In this document: one piece after another, positions 46,856 to 61,400 of the stretch | Layout of the letters: the number at the start of each line of letters is the position of its first letter | Numbering within the stretch: the first letter of the stretch is position 1 | NCBI GenBank assembly: GCA_034440615.1 | Contig: JAOTOM010004316.1 | Coordinates: forward strand, 62,001-126,000 | DNA length: 64,000 nucleotides | Direction: 5' to 3' | Source of the DNA: Ashinkailepas kermadecensis | Taxonomy: Eukaryota > Arthropoda > Thecostraca > Neolepadidae | Translations under genes and position numbers: made by a program | The notes under the pieces: generated by a model | The model's input: the letters and a program-made list of their open reading frames with translations, nothing else | What the model was told of the DNA's origin: nothing | Databases searched by the model: none

Positions 46856-47715
46856 TAACCTCAGTTCGGCGTTGTACGTTTGACTGTCAAGGACTTCGCT
46901 ATTTCACTGGTAATTTTTTAATGTAAAAATGTTACAAAATTTGTATTTACCAATATTCGGTGCAACATCATACATATGATATTTTCAATGAATATCAGCT
47001 TCCTTTGAATATATTTAGGTACATGCCTATGTACTCTACCCAATGTTCACCAATGCACTTGCCTGTTATAACCGGATGACAAAGAAGTGCATTTCGGCGC
47101 GACGTCTAAGTATACTCAGGTTCACTCAAAATCCTGCCAGTACTACTTTCTGGTGAAGTAGAATGGGGGAAACCTTCAGCCCTTAAAAACAATCCAAAGA
47201 AATGTTTTTTGGAGACCCTAATGGGCACAGTTAGCGGGGAAGAGGGGAGGTGGGCTAGTTTCCTACTTATTGGTAGCGCCACCTCTGACTGGCGAGAAGC
47301 CCTGACTGGTGGCCTCTGACTGGTGATACCCCATTGGAAAACGGCGTCCCAGGATGATTGAGTGCACCTCCTGAATTATTAAGCTGAAGGCGTTCCATTA
47401 ACTGCATAAGGTCTTTTCCAGCACGCTGGAAAGTACCTCCCCTCCTTGATTTTGCACAGCTGAAGGCGCCCTCACGAATGTTCCACTGTATCTATTTGAC
47501 AATTTATATATTAGTAGCGCCTCTCCGAAGAAATGGGGCCCGCTGAAAACTGTGAGCTTTCGTGAAGCTGTGAACTGAAAGCTGAAAACTTTTACTGTTG
47601 CTCCTACATCACTGGCTGCAAGACTGTCCTATAAAAGTATTTGATGTAAAGTGCACATGCATTATATATAAATACACCATTTGGGCATACAGCTATTATC
47701 CACACACATGCAAAC
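46856..47715. other. Anonymous sequence with a GCGCC-repeat fragment
   Basis: 47380-47550 carries AAGGCGCCCTCACGAATG and GCGCCTCTCCGAAGAAATGG, remnants of the AGGCGCCCC dispersed family. No gene seen. Confidence 0.45.
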
Positions 47716-47731
47716 AAACACACACACACAC

Positions 47732-47779
<48 letters not shown>

Positions 47780-47861
47780 ACGCACGCACGCACGCACACA
47801 TACACACACATACACACACAAACAACACATACATACACACACACACATGCATCATCATCAT

Positions 47862-47925
<64 letters not shown>

Positions 47926-47935
47926 GTCATCATCA
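47716..47935 (+). repeat. (CA)n/(CGCA)n and (CAT)n microsatellites
   Basis: CA/CGCA repeats run 47716-47842, followed by about 28 CAT triplets at 47850-47935. Confidence 0.97.
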
Positions 47936-48756
47936 CACAGAACAAAATTTTCTACATAAGTTTAGCCAGATATTCCAACAGAATGCGAACGCACTTAGCT
48001 TTGCAAGCATTGCATTATCAAAATGTGAAAAGAAACAATGCGTAACGAGAGTTCAACACGCTTATTGTCTACAACAGGTTGCTACTTTAGAAGTTACCAC
48101 GCATTCCATATGCACTTCCTCTGCAAAGTAGTGGCATAGTATGCTGTATGTAACCCACAGTTTTGAACAGCACTCGTTTTTTTGTACTACGGTCAACATC
48201 AACGAGTAGGCCTCATACTCTTAGGTCAATGATCACCCATCTGTACACCCTAGCATTGAATTGTCCTTGCTTGTTAGGATTTAGGGTGCATAGAAGGTGG
48301 CTTTGGGCTCAAATGTATTCGAGTACATCAAGTCCAGATGCAGATAATATTCGTGAAGTCCAAAGATGCCATGGACGTACCTGGCTAAAAATTCAAGCAA
48401 ACAGTACATCAATTACCACTATAATTATCCGGAAAAGTCAAAAGCATCCTTCAACTCGATGTCTCGTATCTCGTTCGGTAGGGCAACATAGGTTATTTTC
48501 AAGAGATTGATGTCAGAAATATATCAAGCTGTAGCTTCTGAATCTTTGTCTGTCTAATATGAATGCGGTTTGAATATAAAAATGGCTTCGAGCATCAGGG
48601 TAGATTTGTATCACTATAAGATGCCTATAAGGGCGCTGCACGATTGGTGGCAGGCTTCGAAGGCGCAGTGTTGTAGGATCTTCGTGAATATCAGTCGTAG
48701 GTGCATTGCCTTGAAAGTCCATACAGCCACGCATCTCTCCAGCATGAATGTAGAGA
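47936..48756. other. Anonymous sequence
   Basis: Nothing recognised. Confidence 0.4.
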
Positions 48757-48762
48757 TAAGGT

Positions 48763-48956
48763 CAGGGGCGCAACCAGGATCTTCTTAAGGGAGCCCGACC
48801 CCCCCCCCCCAACGCCATGAAACAGAGACCATTTTTGAAACGCGAAACGCGCAGAAAAATCCTGGTTTTGCGTGGTGAAAGTCTCAAAATTTCCTATTTC
48901 AACTGGTGTATCTTTGGTTGTTAAGGGAAGAGGGCCGGGCCCCCGATCCCCTTGAC
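48763..48956. mobile_element. hAT-like MITE related to 30042-30234
   Basis: It starts CAGGGGCGCAACCAGGAT and shares the interior (GCGTGGTGAAAGTCTCAAA, GGTGTATCTTTGGTTGTTAA, GGGCCCCC) with 30042-30234. TAAGGT flanks it at 48757-48762 and 48957-48962. The last few bases of the right inverted repeat are missing, since it ends CCCCTTGAC. Confidence 0.75.
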
Positions 48957-49039
48957 TAAGGTGGTTAAAGCCCCTTGGCCTCTGGCTAAGGTGATTCCGG
49001 ATGCAAAGCATTCACCAAGTTGCATTACTAAAAGCAGAA

Positions 49040-49130
49040 ATGAAGAACAGTCTTTCCTCCCCAGAATTGAACCCGGATTACCGGAACACTTATCAGCGCG
49101 ACACCACCGAACCACGAAGACGAGCGATGG
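49040..49130 (-). mobile_element. tRNA-like (SINE head or tRNA pseudogene)
   Basis: On the minus strand TGGTTCGGTGGTGTCGCGC (A box) and GGTTCAATTCT (B box) lie about 41 bases apart, as in a tRNA. GTCTT before and AAGAC after could pair as part of an acceptor stem, but the T stem has a mismatch and a wobble. I could not assign an anticodon. Confidence 0.5.
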
Positions 49131-50084
49131 CTGCTGGCTGTGGTGCGAAATCTATCGCCAACTGCCCGTGCGCCGGAATGGCCTCGCAAATTCCTTCCCT
49201 TGAACAAAGATTGAGAGTACTTGAGGGGAGACATCGTGATGGAAGTTGATAAATATCAAAATCGAAAATGCAGATCTGGCTCTGAATGCAGAAATTGGAA
49301 CAAGCAATGCTGCATCTCACTGTGGATCGCTGTTGAAAGTTGGCTGTCATGGGAAAAGCTGCCGCTTGCCTCTTTTTGTGAACAAAATGTAAGCTTCATG
49401 AGTACTATTTGGTTCAAAAGTGATAAAAGTACAAATACAAATGCATCGGACTCCGAGAGAGAAAGATAGAAAGCCACGCGCTACAACAGAAAAAGTTATT
49501 GCAGTTTCAAAGTGTGAGTGTCAGGCCGGGTCGGGGCAGACAAGCCGCCCTGGTGAACTCTCACCATACATACGGGAATAGACTGGCTCGGACTTCGCTC
49601 TCGCTCGTAATGAAGGTGCCCCCGAAGAACTATGTATCTCAGTCACAACAAATAGTTGCTCCTCATTAACCATTGTTCTTCTGTCTTCAAAAGACGTCCA
49701 AGCGGAAGGAGTGCTTAAGACCGAGGATTATAGAGCGAAGTGTCGAGCACCATCTGGATCTGCGGCAGGTGTTTAGTATCGGCTGCAACTTCTAACTTGG
49801 GAAAACTATGTATTTTCCTAAGACTGCGCTTGATCTCAACCAGCATCAGAACAACATTTGCACATCGAGAATGCATCGAAGGCTTCGACCTTGATGCTAT
49901 CAGACTCTATCACGGGCCTTCGAAATATCACGTCGCATGTTTAGCCGCCGGAGACTTGTTCTCAGAATTGGCGATGCACAATGCACTTTAGGTTCAGAAT
50001 ATCTAGTGTACATCATAGTCTTGATGTTGACTTTGCTTCCAGCGAGGGGTTAAGCCGTTCCCCTCACCCCATCCCCCGAGTCTT
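49131..50084. other. Anonymous sequence
   Basis: No recognised gene or repeat. Confidence 0.4.
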
Positions 50085-50205
50085 CACCAGGGGTGTTCTT
50101 TTGTATAATTTTGAGGGGGTAAGTGCCCCCTCAACGTTGGTCTTGCCTCCAAGAATTTCAACTTTTAACATGGGACCCTATGGAGTGTGCCCCCAATCCA
50201 ATTGG
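50085..50205 (+). mobile_element. AACATGGG-type dispersed repeat, copy 4
   Basis: CAGGGGTGTTCTTTTGTATA, CCCCCTCAACGTTGG, ATTTCAACTTTTAACATGGG and GGAGTGTGCCCCCAATCC match copies 2 and 3. Confidence 0.75.
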
Positions 50206-50435
50206 ACTTGCTCGTTGTTAGTGTTCACGGCTCAGATCTGTCGCGCCTTGGCTACGGCGTTCCGCTGTACTTCGGAGCACTGCGGCACAGTATATAGCAA
50301 AGCACGTATTGCGGCACAGCAATGTCGTTCACAAGAAACCAGTAGGACAGACATTCAGTGAGGGCTTCTTCACTAAGGGGGCCATGTTTTGCGGTGAGCT
50401 AAAGGATATATTACAAGTTCATTCATATCATTCCG

Positions 50436-50805
50436 GGGCGGATGCAAGGGGAGGAGCACTGTGGACATGTACCCCCACCCCATGGGAAGGTAACGCCTCT
50501 CCGGCCGAGAAAAAGCACCCCCTGGGAAGGCTCGAGTGCATCCCTCTCCTCGAATTTTTCAGCCAAAGGCTGAATTCCCCTGTGAGAGGAAAAGGCACCT
50601 CTTGGAACGAAAGGGTCCTTCAGGAAGGCACGAGTGCACCCCTCGAATTTATCAGCCAGAGGCGCCCCTCCGAAAGAAAAAGGCTTCGGGAAGGCTCGAA
50701 TGCACCCACGCCCAATTTTTCAGCCCGAAGCGCCCCCCAGAAGGCAAAGTGGCGCCCCTCCAGACATGTGCCCCCACACCATGACAATTCCTGGATCTGC
50801 CGTGC
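50436..50805 (+). mobile_element. Dispersed AGGCGCCCC-unit element
   Basis: The left edge GGGGCGGATGCAAGGGG and right edge CATGACAATTCCTGGATCTG correspond to the inverted ends of the short MITE at 36986-37098. The interior has about four ~65-base units (TTTCAGCCARAGGCGCCCC, GGAAGGCTCGARTGCA). This is the fuller version of that family. Confidence 0.7.
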
Positions 50806-51180
50806 ATGGATTGAGCGAAATTTTGTTACAACGATATCAACCCACTTGATGTGACATCCCTGCACTGCCATTTCTAAGTATATTTGGAACATGTTTGTGT
50901 TGGGGCTGAAGTCTTAACTTTTAGTAATTATGTCACTGATCAGAAACACTGCCAATGTATGGTGCATAGTAGAGATACAGCTGCACAAAGTACCAATGGA
51001 TGTCTTACTGAGTTCGAAATCAGACCGCATGCATACTGCAATATATTTGATATAAATAGGGTCAAACGATGTCACCCGGGAGCACTCGAGGTCAATGGTA
51101 GTAGGTCGCATTGAAAATCCTGCTCATTCATTGCAAATAGGCGCAAAAGTTTGAAGGATCATGCAACCATGAAATACCAC

Positions 51181-51216
51181 CCAATTCATCGCATGAATTG
51201 TCATGCGATTAATTGG
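51181..51216. repeat. 16-bp near-perfect hairpin, 4-base loop
   Basis: CCAATTCATCGCATGA pairs with TCATGCGATTAATTGG with one mismatch around ATTG. It lies directly upstream of the AT tract at 51225. Confidence 0.9.
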
Positions 51217-51224
51217 CTGATATG

Positions 51225-51545
<321 letters not shown>

Positions 51546-51985
51546 TATAAGTAATGGGTATCAATTTGTGCGTTTTAATAATTGTTTTGCAACCATCATG
51601 CTGTTGTCATCAATACCTTTCAATTGAATAATCTTGATAATCAGTTTTCAAAAAAGTTTATTTTCAATCTACGTTCTGGGGGTAACGAGGAATTCCAAAT
51701 TGATGTGAACTGCCTATGTGACCTTAATTAAGCAAAATAGTAACGGTGCTATTTAATGTGTTAAAATGAATATGCTTAACGAACTTGTATTTTGGGCGAA
51801 CCTCATCGTGCTTGGTCTCATCAGACCGACCGGTCCCGGTCTTCGATCATAAAATGTTTGGTTGTGAAACGTTGAGTAATAAAATATAACCTTTATCGTT
51901 ACTTCTGATATCAACTCAGCACCTCCTGGTATACTGAGGTCGCATTTGCCACCTCTGGTTGACACCATTATCTCCATCGCCACAG
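51546..51985. other. Anonymous AT-rich sequence
   Basis: Nothing recognised. Confidence 0.4.
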
Positions 51986-51989
51986 CCAG

Positions 51990-52880
51990 CTGTTGGTGTG
52001 TGTTGCACCTCTGTCCCCAGAATAGAGCTGGTGGTCTGTGTTACACCTCTGTCCACATAGTAGAGCTGGCGGTCTGTGTACACCTCTGTCCACATAGTAG
52101 AGCTGGTGGTCTGTGTTGCACCTTTGTCCCCACAGTCGAGCTGGTGGTCTGTGTTGCACCTTTGTCCACACAGTCGAGCTGTTGGTCTGTGTTGCACCTC
52201 TGTCCACAGAATAGAGCTTGTGGTCTGTGTTGCACCTTTGTCCACATAGTAGAGCTGGTGGTCTGTGTTACACCTTTGTCCCCATAGTCGAGCTGGTGGT
52301 CTGTGTTGCACCTCTGTCCCCAGAATAGAGTTGGTGGTCTGTGTTGCACCTCTGTCCACATAGTACAGCTGGTGGTCTGTGTTGCACCTTTGTCCCCACA
52401 GTCGAGCTGGTGGTCTGTGTTGCATCTTTGTCCCCAGAGTAGAGCTGGTGGTCTGTGTTGCACCTCTGTCCCCATCGTAGAGCTGATGGTCTGTGTTTCA
52501 CCTCTATCCCCAGAGTAGAGCTGGTGGTCTGTGTTGCACCTCTGTCCCCACAGTAGAGCTGGTGGTCTGTGTTACACTTCTGTCCCCAGAGTAGAGCTGG
52601 TAGTTTGTGTTGCACCTCTGTCCCCAGAGTAGAGCTGGTGGTCTGTGTTACACCTCTGTCCCCAGAGTAGAGCTGGTGGTCTGTGTTGCACCTCTGTCCC
52701 CAGAGTAGAGCTGGTGGTCTGTGTTGCACCTCTGTCCCCAGAGTAGAGCTGGTGGTCTGTGTTACACCCCTGTCCCCAGAGTAGAGCTGGTGGTCTGTGT
52801 TGCACCTCTGTCCCCAGAGTAGAGCTGGTGGTCTGTGTTACACCTCTGTCCCCAGAGTAGAGCTGGTGGTCTGTGTGACG
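51990..52880 (+). repeat. 38-bp minisatellite, about 23 units
   Basis: The unit contains AGAGCTGGTGGTCTGTGTTG and CACCTCTGTCCCCAGAGT. The right half is nearly homogeneous, while the left half carries variants (CCACATAGT, CCACAGTCG). A 38-base period does not keep frame, so the open frames are not proteins. It ends about 400 bases upstream of the proposed Mlc2 start site. Confidence 0.96.
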
Positions 52881-53278
52881 GCATTGCCTGCGGTCGGAAC
52901 CGGTGCACTTTCAATTCGAGTTACCACATTCCCGCATCACTGACGATGCCGAACCCGACGCTGGGTTGCTATCGATCCACACGCCGCGTCTCCGTGGCCA
53001 ATAATGCACCCTCATAAAACTGTCACCCTTCCGTTCCGGCATGTTGCCGGCCGGTATCCGCTGTGGGTAGGGGCGGGGGTGCCGGCTGACACGACACCGG
53101 GGGCCACAAAACGCCAACGTTTCCGTTTTCCAAAAGCGCGCCGCTTTTGCCTGCGCCGAATAAGGGTGCGCAGCCGAGATGGAGGTCCGGATTGGCGGCA
53201 GCCAGGCCCCGCCCCGGCGGCGTTGGCGACACCGGCGCGGCCGAGACGTCCTGCTGGAGCGGCGGCCAGCCTGCTGTC
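52881..53278 (+). promoter_or_regulatory. GC-rich, CpG-rich proximal promoter region
   Basis: Base composition changes sharply from the AT-rich surroundings to GC-rich with many CG dinucleotides, continuing to about 53650. No TATA box lies at the expected distance from the proposed initiator. Open frames on both strands are compositional. Confidence 0.5.
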
Positions 53279-53310
53279 AGTGGGCTCGGCCGTGTCCTCC
53301 GATCCAGACC
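53277..53310 (+). promoter_or_regulatory. Core promoter: Inr TCAGTG and DPE AGACC at +28
   Basis: TCAGTG at 53277-53282 fits the arthropod initiator with A+1 at 53279. AGACC at 53306-53310 falls exactly at +28 to +32 and matches the downstream promoter element RGWYV. The pair would give a 60-base 5' leader before the ATG at 53339. Confidence 0.5.
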
Positions 53311-53341
53311 ACCACCGGGGCACTACTCACTGAGCACCATG
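53279..53341 (+). other. Mlc2: Proposed Mlc2 exon 1 (5' UTR and start codon)
   Basis: GAGCACCATG ends at 53341 and is followed directly by a consensus splice donor GTAAGT (53342-53347). Exon 2 at 61520 begins with a codon in phase 0 and encodes ADDKEK, just what should follow the initiator Met in arthropod Mlc2 proteins. The intron would be 8178 bases (53342-61519). I inferred this exon from start context, donor, phase and core promoter; no transcript evidence is available. Confidence 0.6.
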
Positions 53342-55160
<1,819 letters not shown>

Positions 55161-55405
55161 TTCGACTCGTGTACGTTAACGACACGTCGGCATCAAGAAT
55201 ATAAACTATGCGTTCTTTATGCTAGATATATTTACTCATTATCAGCCTAGCCACAATTTTGAATCAACACGAATGCCAACATGAATATCAAGTAAAATGA
55301 ATCGAAACCACGTCAAACAAACTAATCAACAGTAAAGCCGCAATGACCTTTAACCGGAAATTGATATGCATATACGTATTTGTACATATGCATGTAGATA
55401 TATTT

Positions 55406-55465
<60 letters not shown>

Positions 55466-56080
55466 GGCGTGTCACCATGCACCTGCAGAGCGGTGCCCAA
55501 TAGAAGCATACCAACACACATCACGACATACACGAAAGAGACTCAACTATAAATGTTCAGGTCAATGCGCGAGGTGCCGTCGCTGTATGGTGGACCACCA
55601 AGCCAAGACGACGACCGACTGTGACCCTAAAGTCCAAATCGCGACTGCTTTTGATGTGGCCTTGTCAACAGCGACATTCAGTGTGGTGCTTAATTTTCTG
55701 CAGTGTGGTAACAACCAAGTATGCCTGGGACGCTCTCTTCTCAACGTGTTGTAAAATCAACCCTTGATATGCATTGTGTTTGTCTGATATTTGCGAGTGT
55801 CCGCCTGACACCTGACGACCTTCGATTCCATTTCGATATATACGGCTTCGACTCTCCTGCATTAACTATGATCGTTGTAGCTTAGACGTATTACATGTGT
55901 GACTTCATGAACCATCTGAGCACATCCGTGATGATGTCATGTAAAATAACGAAACGTCGACATGGAAAATATAAACTATGCGCTTAAGATGTTAGATAAC
56001 TACGCGCTTAAGATATGTATGCGCAAGGCATACATCTCCGATAACTCATGTTTATAAACTATGCGCTTAACTATAAACTA
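55161..56080. other. Intron 1 segment with repeated AACGAAACGTCGACAT boundary and an AT tract
   Basis: 55171-55215 and 55945-55985 share AACGAMACGTCGRCAT followed by AATATAAACTATGCG, which recurs near 56055 and 56070. An AT tract lies at 55408-55462. GAAACGTC-type ends are seen next to some Penelope-like elements, but no protein remnant is visible here. Confidence 0.45.
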
Positions 56081-56084
56081 TGCG

Positions 56085-56136
56085 CTATATATATATATAT
56101 ATATATATATATAGCTATATATATATATATATATAC
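56085..56136 (+). repeat. (AT)n microsatellite
   Basis: About 50 bases of AT broken once by AGCT. Confidence 0.95.
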
Positions 56137-56295
56137 TACGCCTTTGCTGTTGATTAGTTTCCTAAACGGGGTTTCGATTCATCGGATAAGAAGAATGATA
56201 TGTGTATATTAGCTTTTTGCGTTCTCATTCGTGTTGATTCGAACTTGTGACCAGCCTCATAATGAATAAAGGTGTCCAACTTAAAACCTATCAAG

Positions 56296-56468
<173 letters not shown>

Positions 56469-57670
56469 ATGTACGTACACTAGTTCTTTTCAAGATCCAG
56501 CTCCTCCCATGATTTTCGCCAAATGTCCTTGAGGCACGAAGTTCTGCGGCATACCGGCCAACATTCCAGTCCACCTACACATCCACTGTTTCCCACCATT
56601 CAGAGGTTCTCCGATAACTCATTCTACACTTGGTATGACTTAGCTCAGATTCAATTCGCCTTCACATTATTCGACTCAAATGTGACCCCTAGTTTCTATG
56701 CCAATCAAAATGATCAGCTTTATTCACAGAAATCCACGGAGGAATATTCGGATTTAAGTATGGAAGCAGACTACCCTTAAATCTTCTCTTTGCAATCAAC
56801 ACCGTCCATTTAATGTTAGGTTTGGTCATCTAAGAGGAGGCAGGCAGCCCCCTCCCCCATACGATAGCCCTGTTGCATGTTTACCGCCTATAAGATACCG
56901 CCCATTTGATACCGCTCATTGCATGTAAAAACCTTGTAGGCAATACATTTGCGATGCAGTTTTATCATCTCAATGGAATATCAACGCGTAGCCATCTTTA
57001 GAGGTTCTAAGTTTGTGACCTAAAAGTATTGGACCAGGATGGTTTAAAGCGTTCGAATTTACGGCTGCATTAAAGGTATTGATGAATTTAAGTCGGTAAA
57101 TGTCAAGCTAAGCACTATTGTTTTAAAAATACGCCGTGACTATTGACTGTACGCAATGATTGACGGAAAAATGATAGGTTAACAAGTAATATTCCACATG
57201 GGTACATTCTAAAAGCTTACAGGCTCGAACCTTGTGGGACGGAACAATGGTGTTCAGGGCGGTCTTTTTCACACGAAAAAACAGCCATAGCCCCATGTCT
57301 CTGAATGAAAAGAAACTATTATGTGGCCCTAACATTTTTATTTCGAAACTGCGCCATCGTTGGGCTTACCCTCTTCATCCCGCTCCATACTGAATGTACG
57401 TAATTCATATTATTTTTCAATAATAAATTTAGTTTCAATTGTTGTTCAGGATACTTCACGCGATCAAACCCGATGTTAAGCGCAAACTTGTTGCATTGAC
57501 CCTGAACCCACCTCCCGATCTGGAAACTCCAGTTCAGTGGCACGATTTTGACCAAGAGCACACAGTCAGGCACGGCGGCCTGGTGCCTGCGACCCGTCCT
57601 TGCCTGGCCCGTTGTCAACTGGCCGTCCCGGCTGGAGGCGTTAACAGCGAACACTTGAACCGATTTAACT
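56469..57670. other. Intron 1 segment, anonymous
   Basis: Open frames 56523-56780 (plus) and 57654-57319 (minus) have no recognised domain. No convincing internal exon seen. Confidence 0.4.
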
Positions 57671-58534
<864 letters not shown>

Positions 58535-59330
58535 GGACTCGGACTGTCACCGCTGGTGACGGGCTGGGCTCCGGCTCTGACGGCTGGTGACGGGCTGGGC
58601 TCCGGCTGTGACGGATGGTGATGGCCGAGGCTCCAGCTGTGACGGCTGGTGATAGTTCGTGCTCCGGCTGTGAGGGCTGGTGATGGTCGAGGCTCCGGCT
58701 GTGAAGGCTGGTGATGGTCAAGGCTCCGGCTGTGACGGCTGGTGATAGTTCGTGCTCCGGCTGTGACGGCTGGTGATGGTCGAGGCTCCGGCTGTGAAGG
58801 CTGGTGATGGTCAAGGCTCCGGCTGTGACGGCTGGTGATAGTTCGTTCTCCGGCTGTGACGGCTGGTGATGGTCGAGGCTCCGGCTGTGAGGGCTGGTGA
58901 TGGTCGAGGCTCCGGCTGTGAAGGCTGGTGATGGTCAAGGCTCCGGCTGTGACGGCTGGTGATAGTTCGTTCTCCGGCTGTGACGGCTGGTGATGGTCGA
59001 GGCTCCGGCTGTGAGGGCTGGTGATGGTCGAGGCTCCGGCTGTGAGGCTGGTGATGGTCAAGGCTCCGGCTGTGACGGCTGGTGATAGTTCGTGCTCCGG
59101 CTGTGACTGCTGGTGATGGTCGAGGCTCCGGCTGTGACGGCTGGTGATGGTCAAGGCTCCGGTTGTGACGGCTGGTGATAGTTTGAGCTTCGGCTGTGGC
59201 GGCTGGTGATAGTTCTAGCTCCGGCTGTGACGGATGGTGATGGTCGAGGCTCCGACTGTGACGGCTGGTGATGATCGAGGCTCCGGTTGTGACGGCTGGT
59301 GATGGTCGAGGCTCCGAATGTGATGGCTTG
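58535..59330 (+). repeat. 31-bp minisatellite, about 26 units
   Basis: The unit contains GGCTCCGGCTGTGACGGCTG and GTGATGGTCGA or GTGATAGTTCGT. Variant units follow a higher-order order: a GTTCGT unit recurs roughly every fourth or fifth. A 31-base period does not keep frame, so the minus-strand SHHQPSQPE-like frames are artefacts. Confidence 0.96.
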
Positions 59331-59826
59331 TCTTGGTCCGTGCTCGGGTCGTGGCAGCTGGTAGTGGCCAGGACTCGGGCTGTGACGACCGGTATTTGAT
59401 CTGACTGTGACATCTGTGGCGGTCTGCCTGTCACGTAGGGCGTTGAGCTCGAGCTAAGCAATCAAGTGACATTTTATGGTACATTCGAGGAACTAACGAC
59501 CCGAACCTGGAGCACTATGGGGAAATGAGGATGTAGTCCTATAATATTACACTGATCACCTATTCCTTCTCGTATGACTGATGCTGATGTAACATTTGCA
59601 TTAAATGTCATCAATTCACATCAAGCATTAATCGTCTCTAGTAGATATCTGTACCAAGGTAATCGAAAACGCAGCTGAGACTCTTGACATCACCAGGGAA
59701 TTATGTGAAACGACTATCATGCAAAGTTACAGTTTTTGCCTTTAATTTAATGCAAGCTGGTTTTCCACGTTAATGGCATGATTAATATTCTTCTGAACCT
59801 ATCTGTGCGGTTAATGGTCACGTCAC

Positions 59827-59827
<1 letters not shown>
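59331..59827. other. Intron 1 segment, anonymous
   Basis: Nothing recognised. Confidence 0.4.
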
Positions 59828-59864
<37 letters not shown>

Positions 59865-59888
59865 AACACACACACACACACACACACG

Positions 59889-59948
<60 letters not shown>
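59828..59948 (+). repeat. (CA)n-(TA)n compound microsatellite
   Basis: CA with CGCA/AACA interruptions to 59889, then TA to 59948; same architecture as 37139-37250. Confidence 0.97.
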
Positions 59949-59950
<2 letters not shown>

Positions 59951-61129
59951 AGCTCCTTTTAGAATGGTCGCGTTCTCTTGAATCATAATTAAAGTTTACG
60001 GTTTAATTCGCGCCTGGCGAAGCTCGCGGCAAGTTCATTGCTCAACGCTGGGAGGGTTCGATGCGTTTCTATCGGCCAAAAGCAACACACCAATGACATT
60101 AATGGATCGAGATGATCCAGCATGCTGGATCATCCAACTGGCTTGCATCATATCTTAAAGCAGACTGTTGAATATACATTGCTTTTGGCTGCTCGAGGGC
60201 CCATTTTCGGGCGATATGCTTAAAATATGACCATGTTTATGAACTGCACGCTATGGTGGGCGCCGATGGGTCACGGAGGGCGTGTCCACCTACACGTCGT
60301 GAAGCTAAGCTAACCTATGGGCGTTGAGCACTGTGATAAGAATAAACTTCCAAAACGATTGCATAAATTGCAGAATGGCTGGCTTGGACATTGTTATAAT
60401 AGGTTCACAACTGGTTGGTAATATGCCAATATATTGCTCACCTCTGGGATCAGAATAGCCTAAAGTACAAACAAAACTCAGCACTAATGGAAAACTTATC
60501 ACTTGTTAGCACTAAGGGGTCGTAATATATGTGTCTCATTCACACAGTCTTGGTGGCGTATGCATATATGTAAAAAGGAAGTGCACTGGTTTGTTCGAGG
60601 AGGGATTAGTGGTTTTTATATGAGCGCTATTTAAAATTATTATTGTTCTATTTCGTTTTACCATTTCGATCCCAAAGTTAAACAATATATTGGCATACTA
60701 CCGACAAGTTTTGTAACTATCCGAAAACGATGACGTCCTCCGCACCCAAAGTCCCTGGAGTCGCCGATGCTACATGCCGAAGTATAGCATTGTGAATTAA
60801 TAAGGATATTCTGAAACAAGTTTTTCGTCAATAGACTGTTGAGGATGCCAAGCGCCAAGTTCCAACTCACGCTAATCTGAGTTCGATATGTACACCCGAG
60901 GGGGAGGGGTACCTTTGGAGCGTTATTGAGTGACGCTTGGACGTTTGCATGAGCTTGCAAAGATGCATGTGTCTGAGAGAGGAAAAATCGAAAAGTTGAA
61001 TAACAAGACTATTTATAGGTCGAAATGAAATCCGATAGCCTTGTTGGGAAGCAACACTGGAACGTGACGAATTTGAGCACTTGCCGGGTGTACCTTCGGT
61101 GGAATGCCTAAGCTTGTCAACATGGGTGT
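59949..61129. other. Intron 1 segment with one 24-bp palindrome
   Basis: The palindrome at 60111-60134 is listed separately. No exon or repeat recognised otherwise. Confidence 0.4.
60111..60134. repeat. Perfect 24-bp palindrome
   Basis: Half-site GATGATCCAGCA followed immediately by its reverse complement, no loop. Confidence 0.95.
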
Positions 61130-61300
61130 TGTTATATCTACTTTCGAGGGGACAAGTGACCAATGGATGTTGACTTTGCGCCCCGCCCCAATAATTTCAA
61201 CTTTTAGCATGAAACCATATGGAGTGTGCCCCCCAATCCACTTGGGCCCACCCATTCTCTTCGTGTATTGTGTCCCCCAATAATTTTCGGAAATCAACGC
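61130..61300 (+). mobile_element. AACATGGG-type dispersed repeat, copy 5
   Basis: CAATAATTTCAACTTTTAGC, GGAGTGTGCCCCCCAATCC, GGGCCCACCCATT, and CCCCCAATAATTTTCGGAAA match the other copies. Lies within intron 1. Confidence 0.75.
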
Positions 61301-61400
61301 CTGTGCTTGTCAATCATGCCTTGCGGCAATACCTTGCAGTCAATCATGCCTTGTCTGTACCTTACGTCATTGGCTATCCAGTGCTTTTACATGACAACCG

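Noticed and set aside
51916..52729. Minus-strand frames rich in GATQTTSSTLGTEVQHRPP
   Set aside because: 38-bp tandem repeat; the period changes frame each unit, so all frames look alike.
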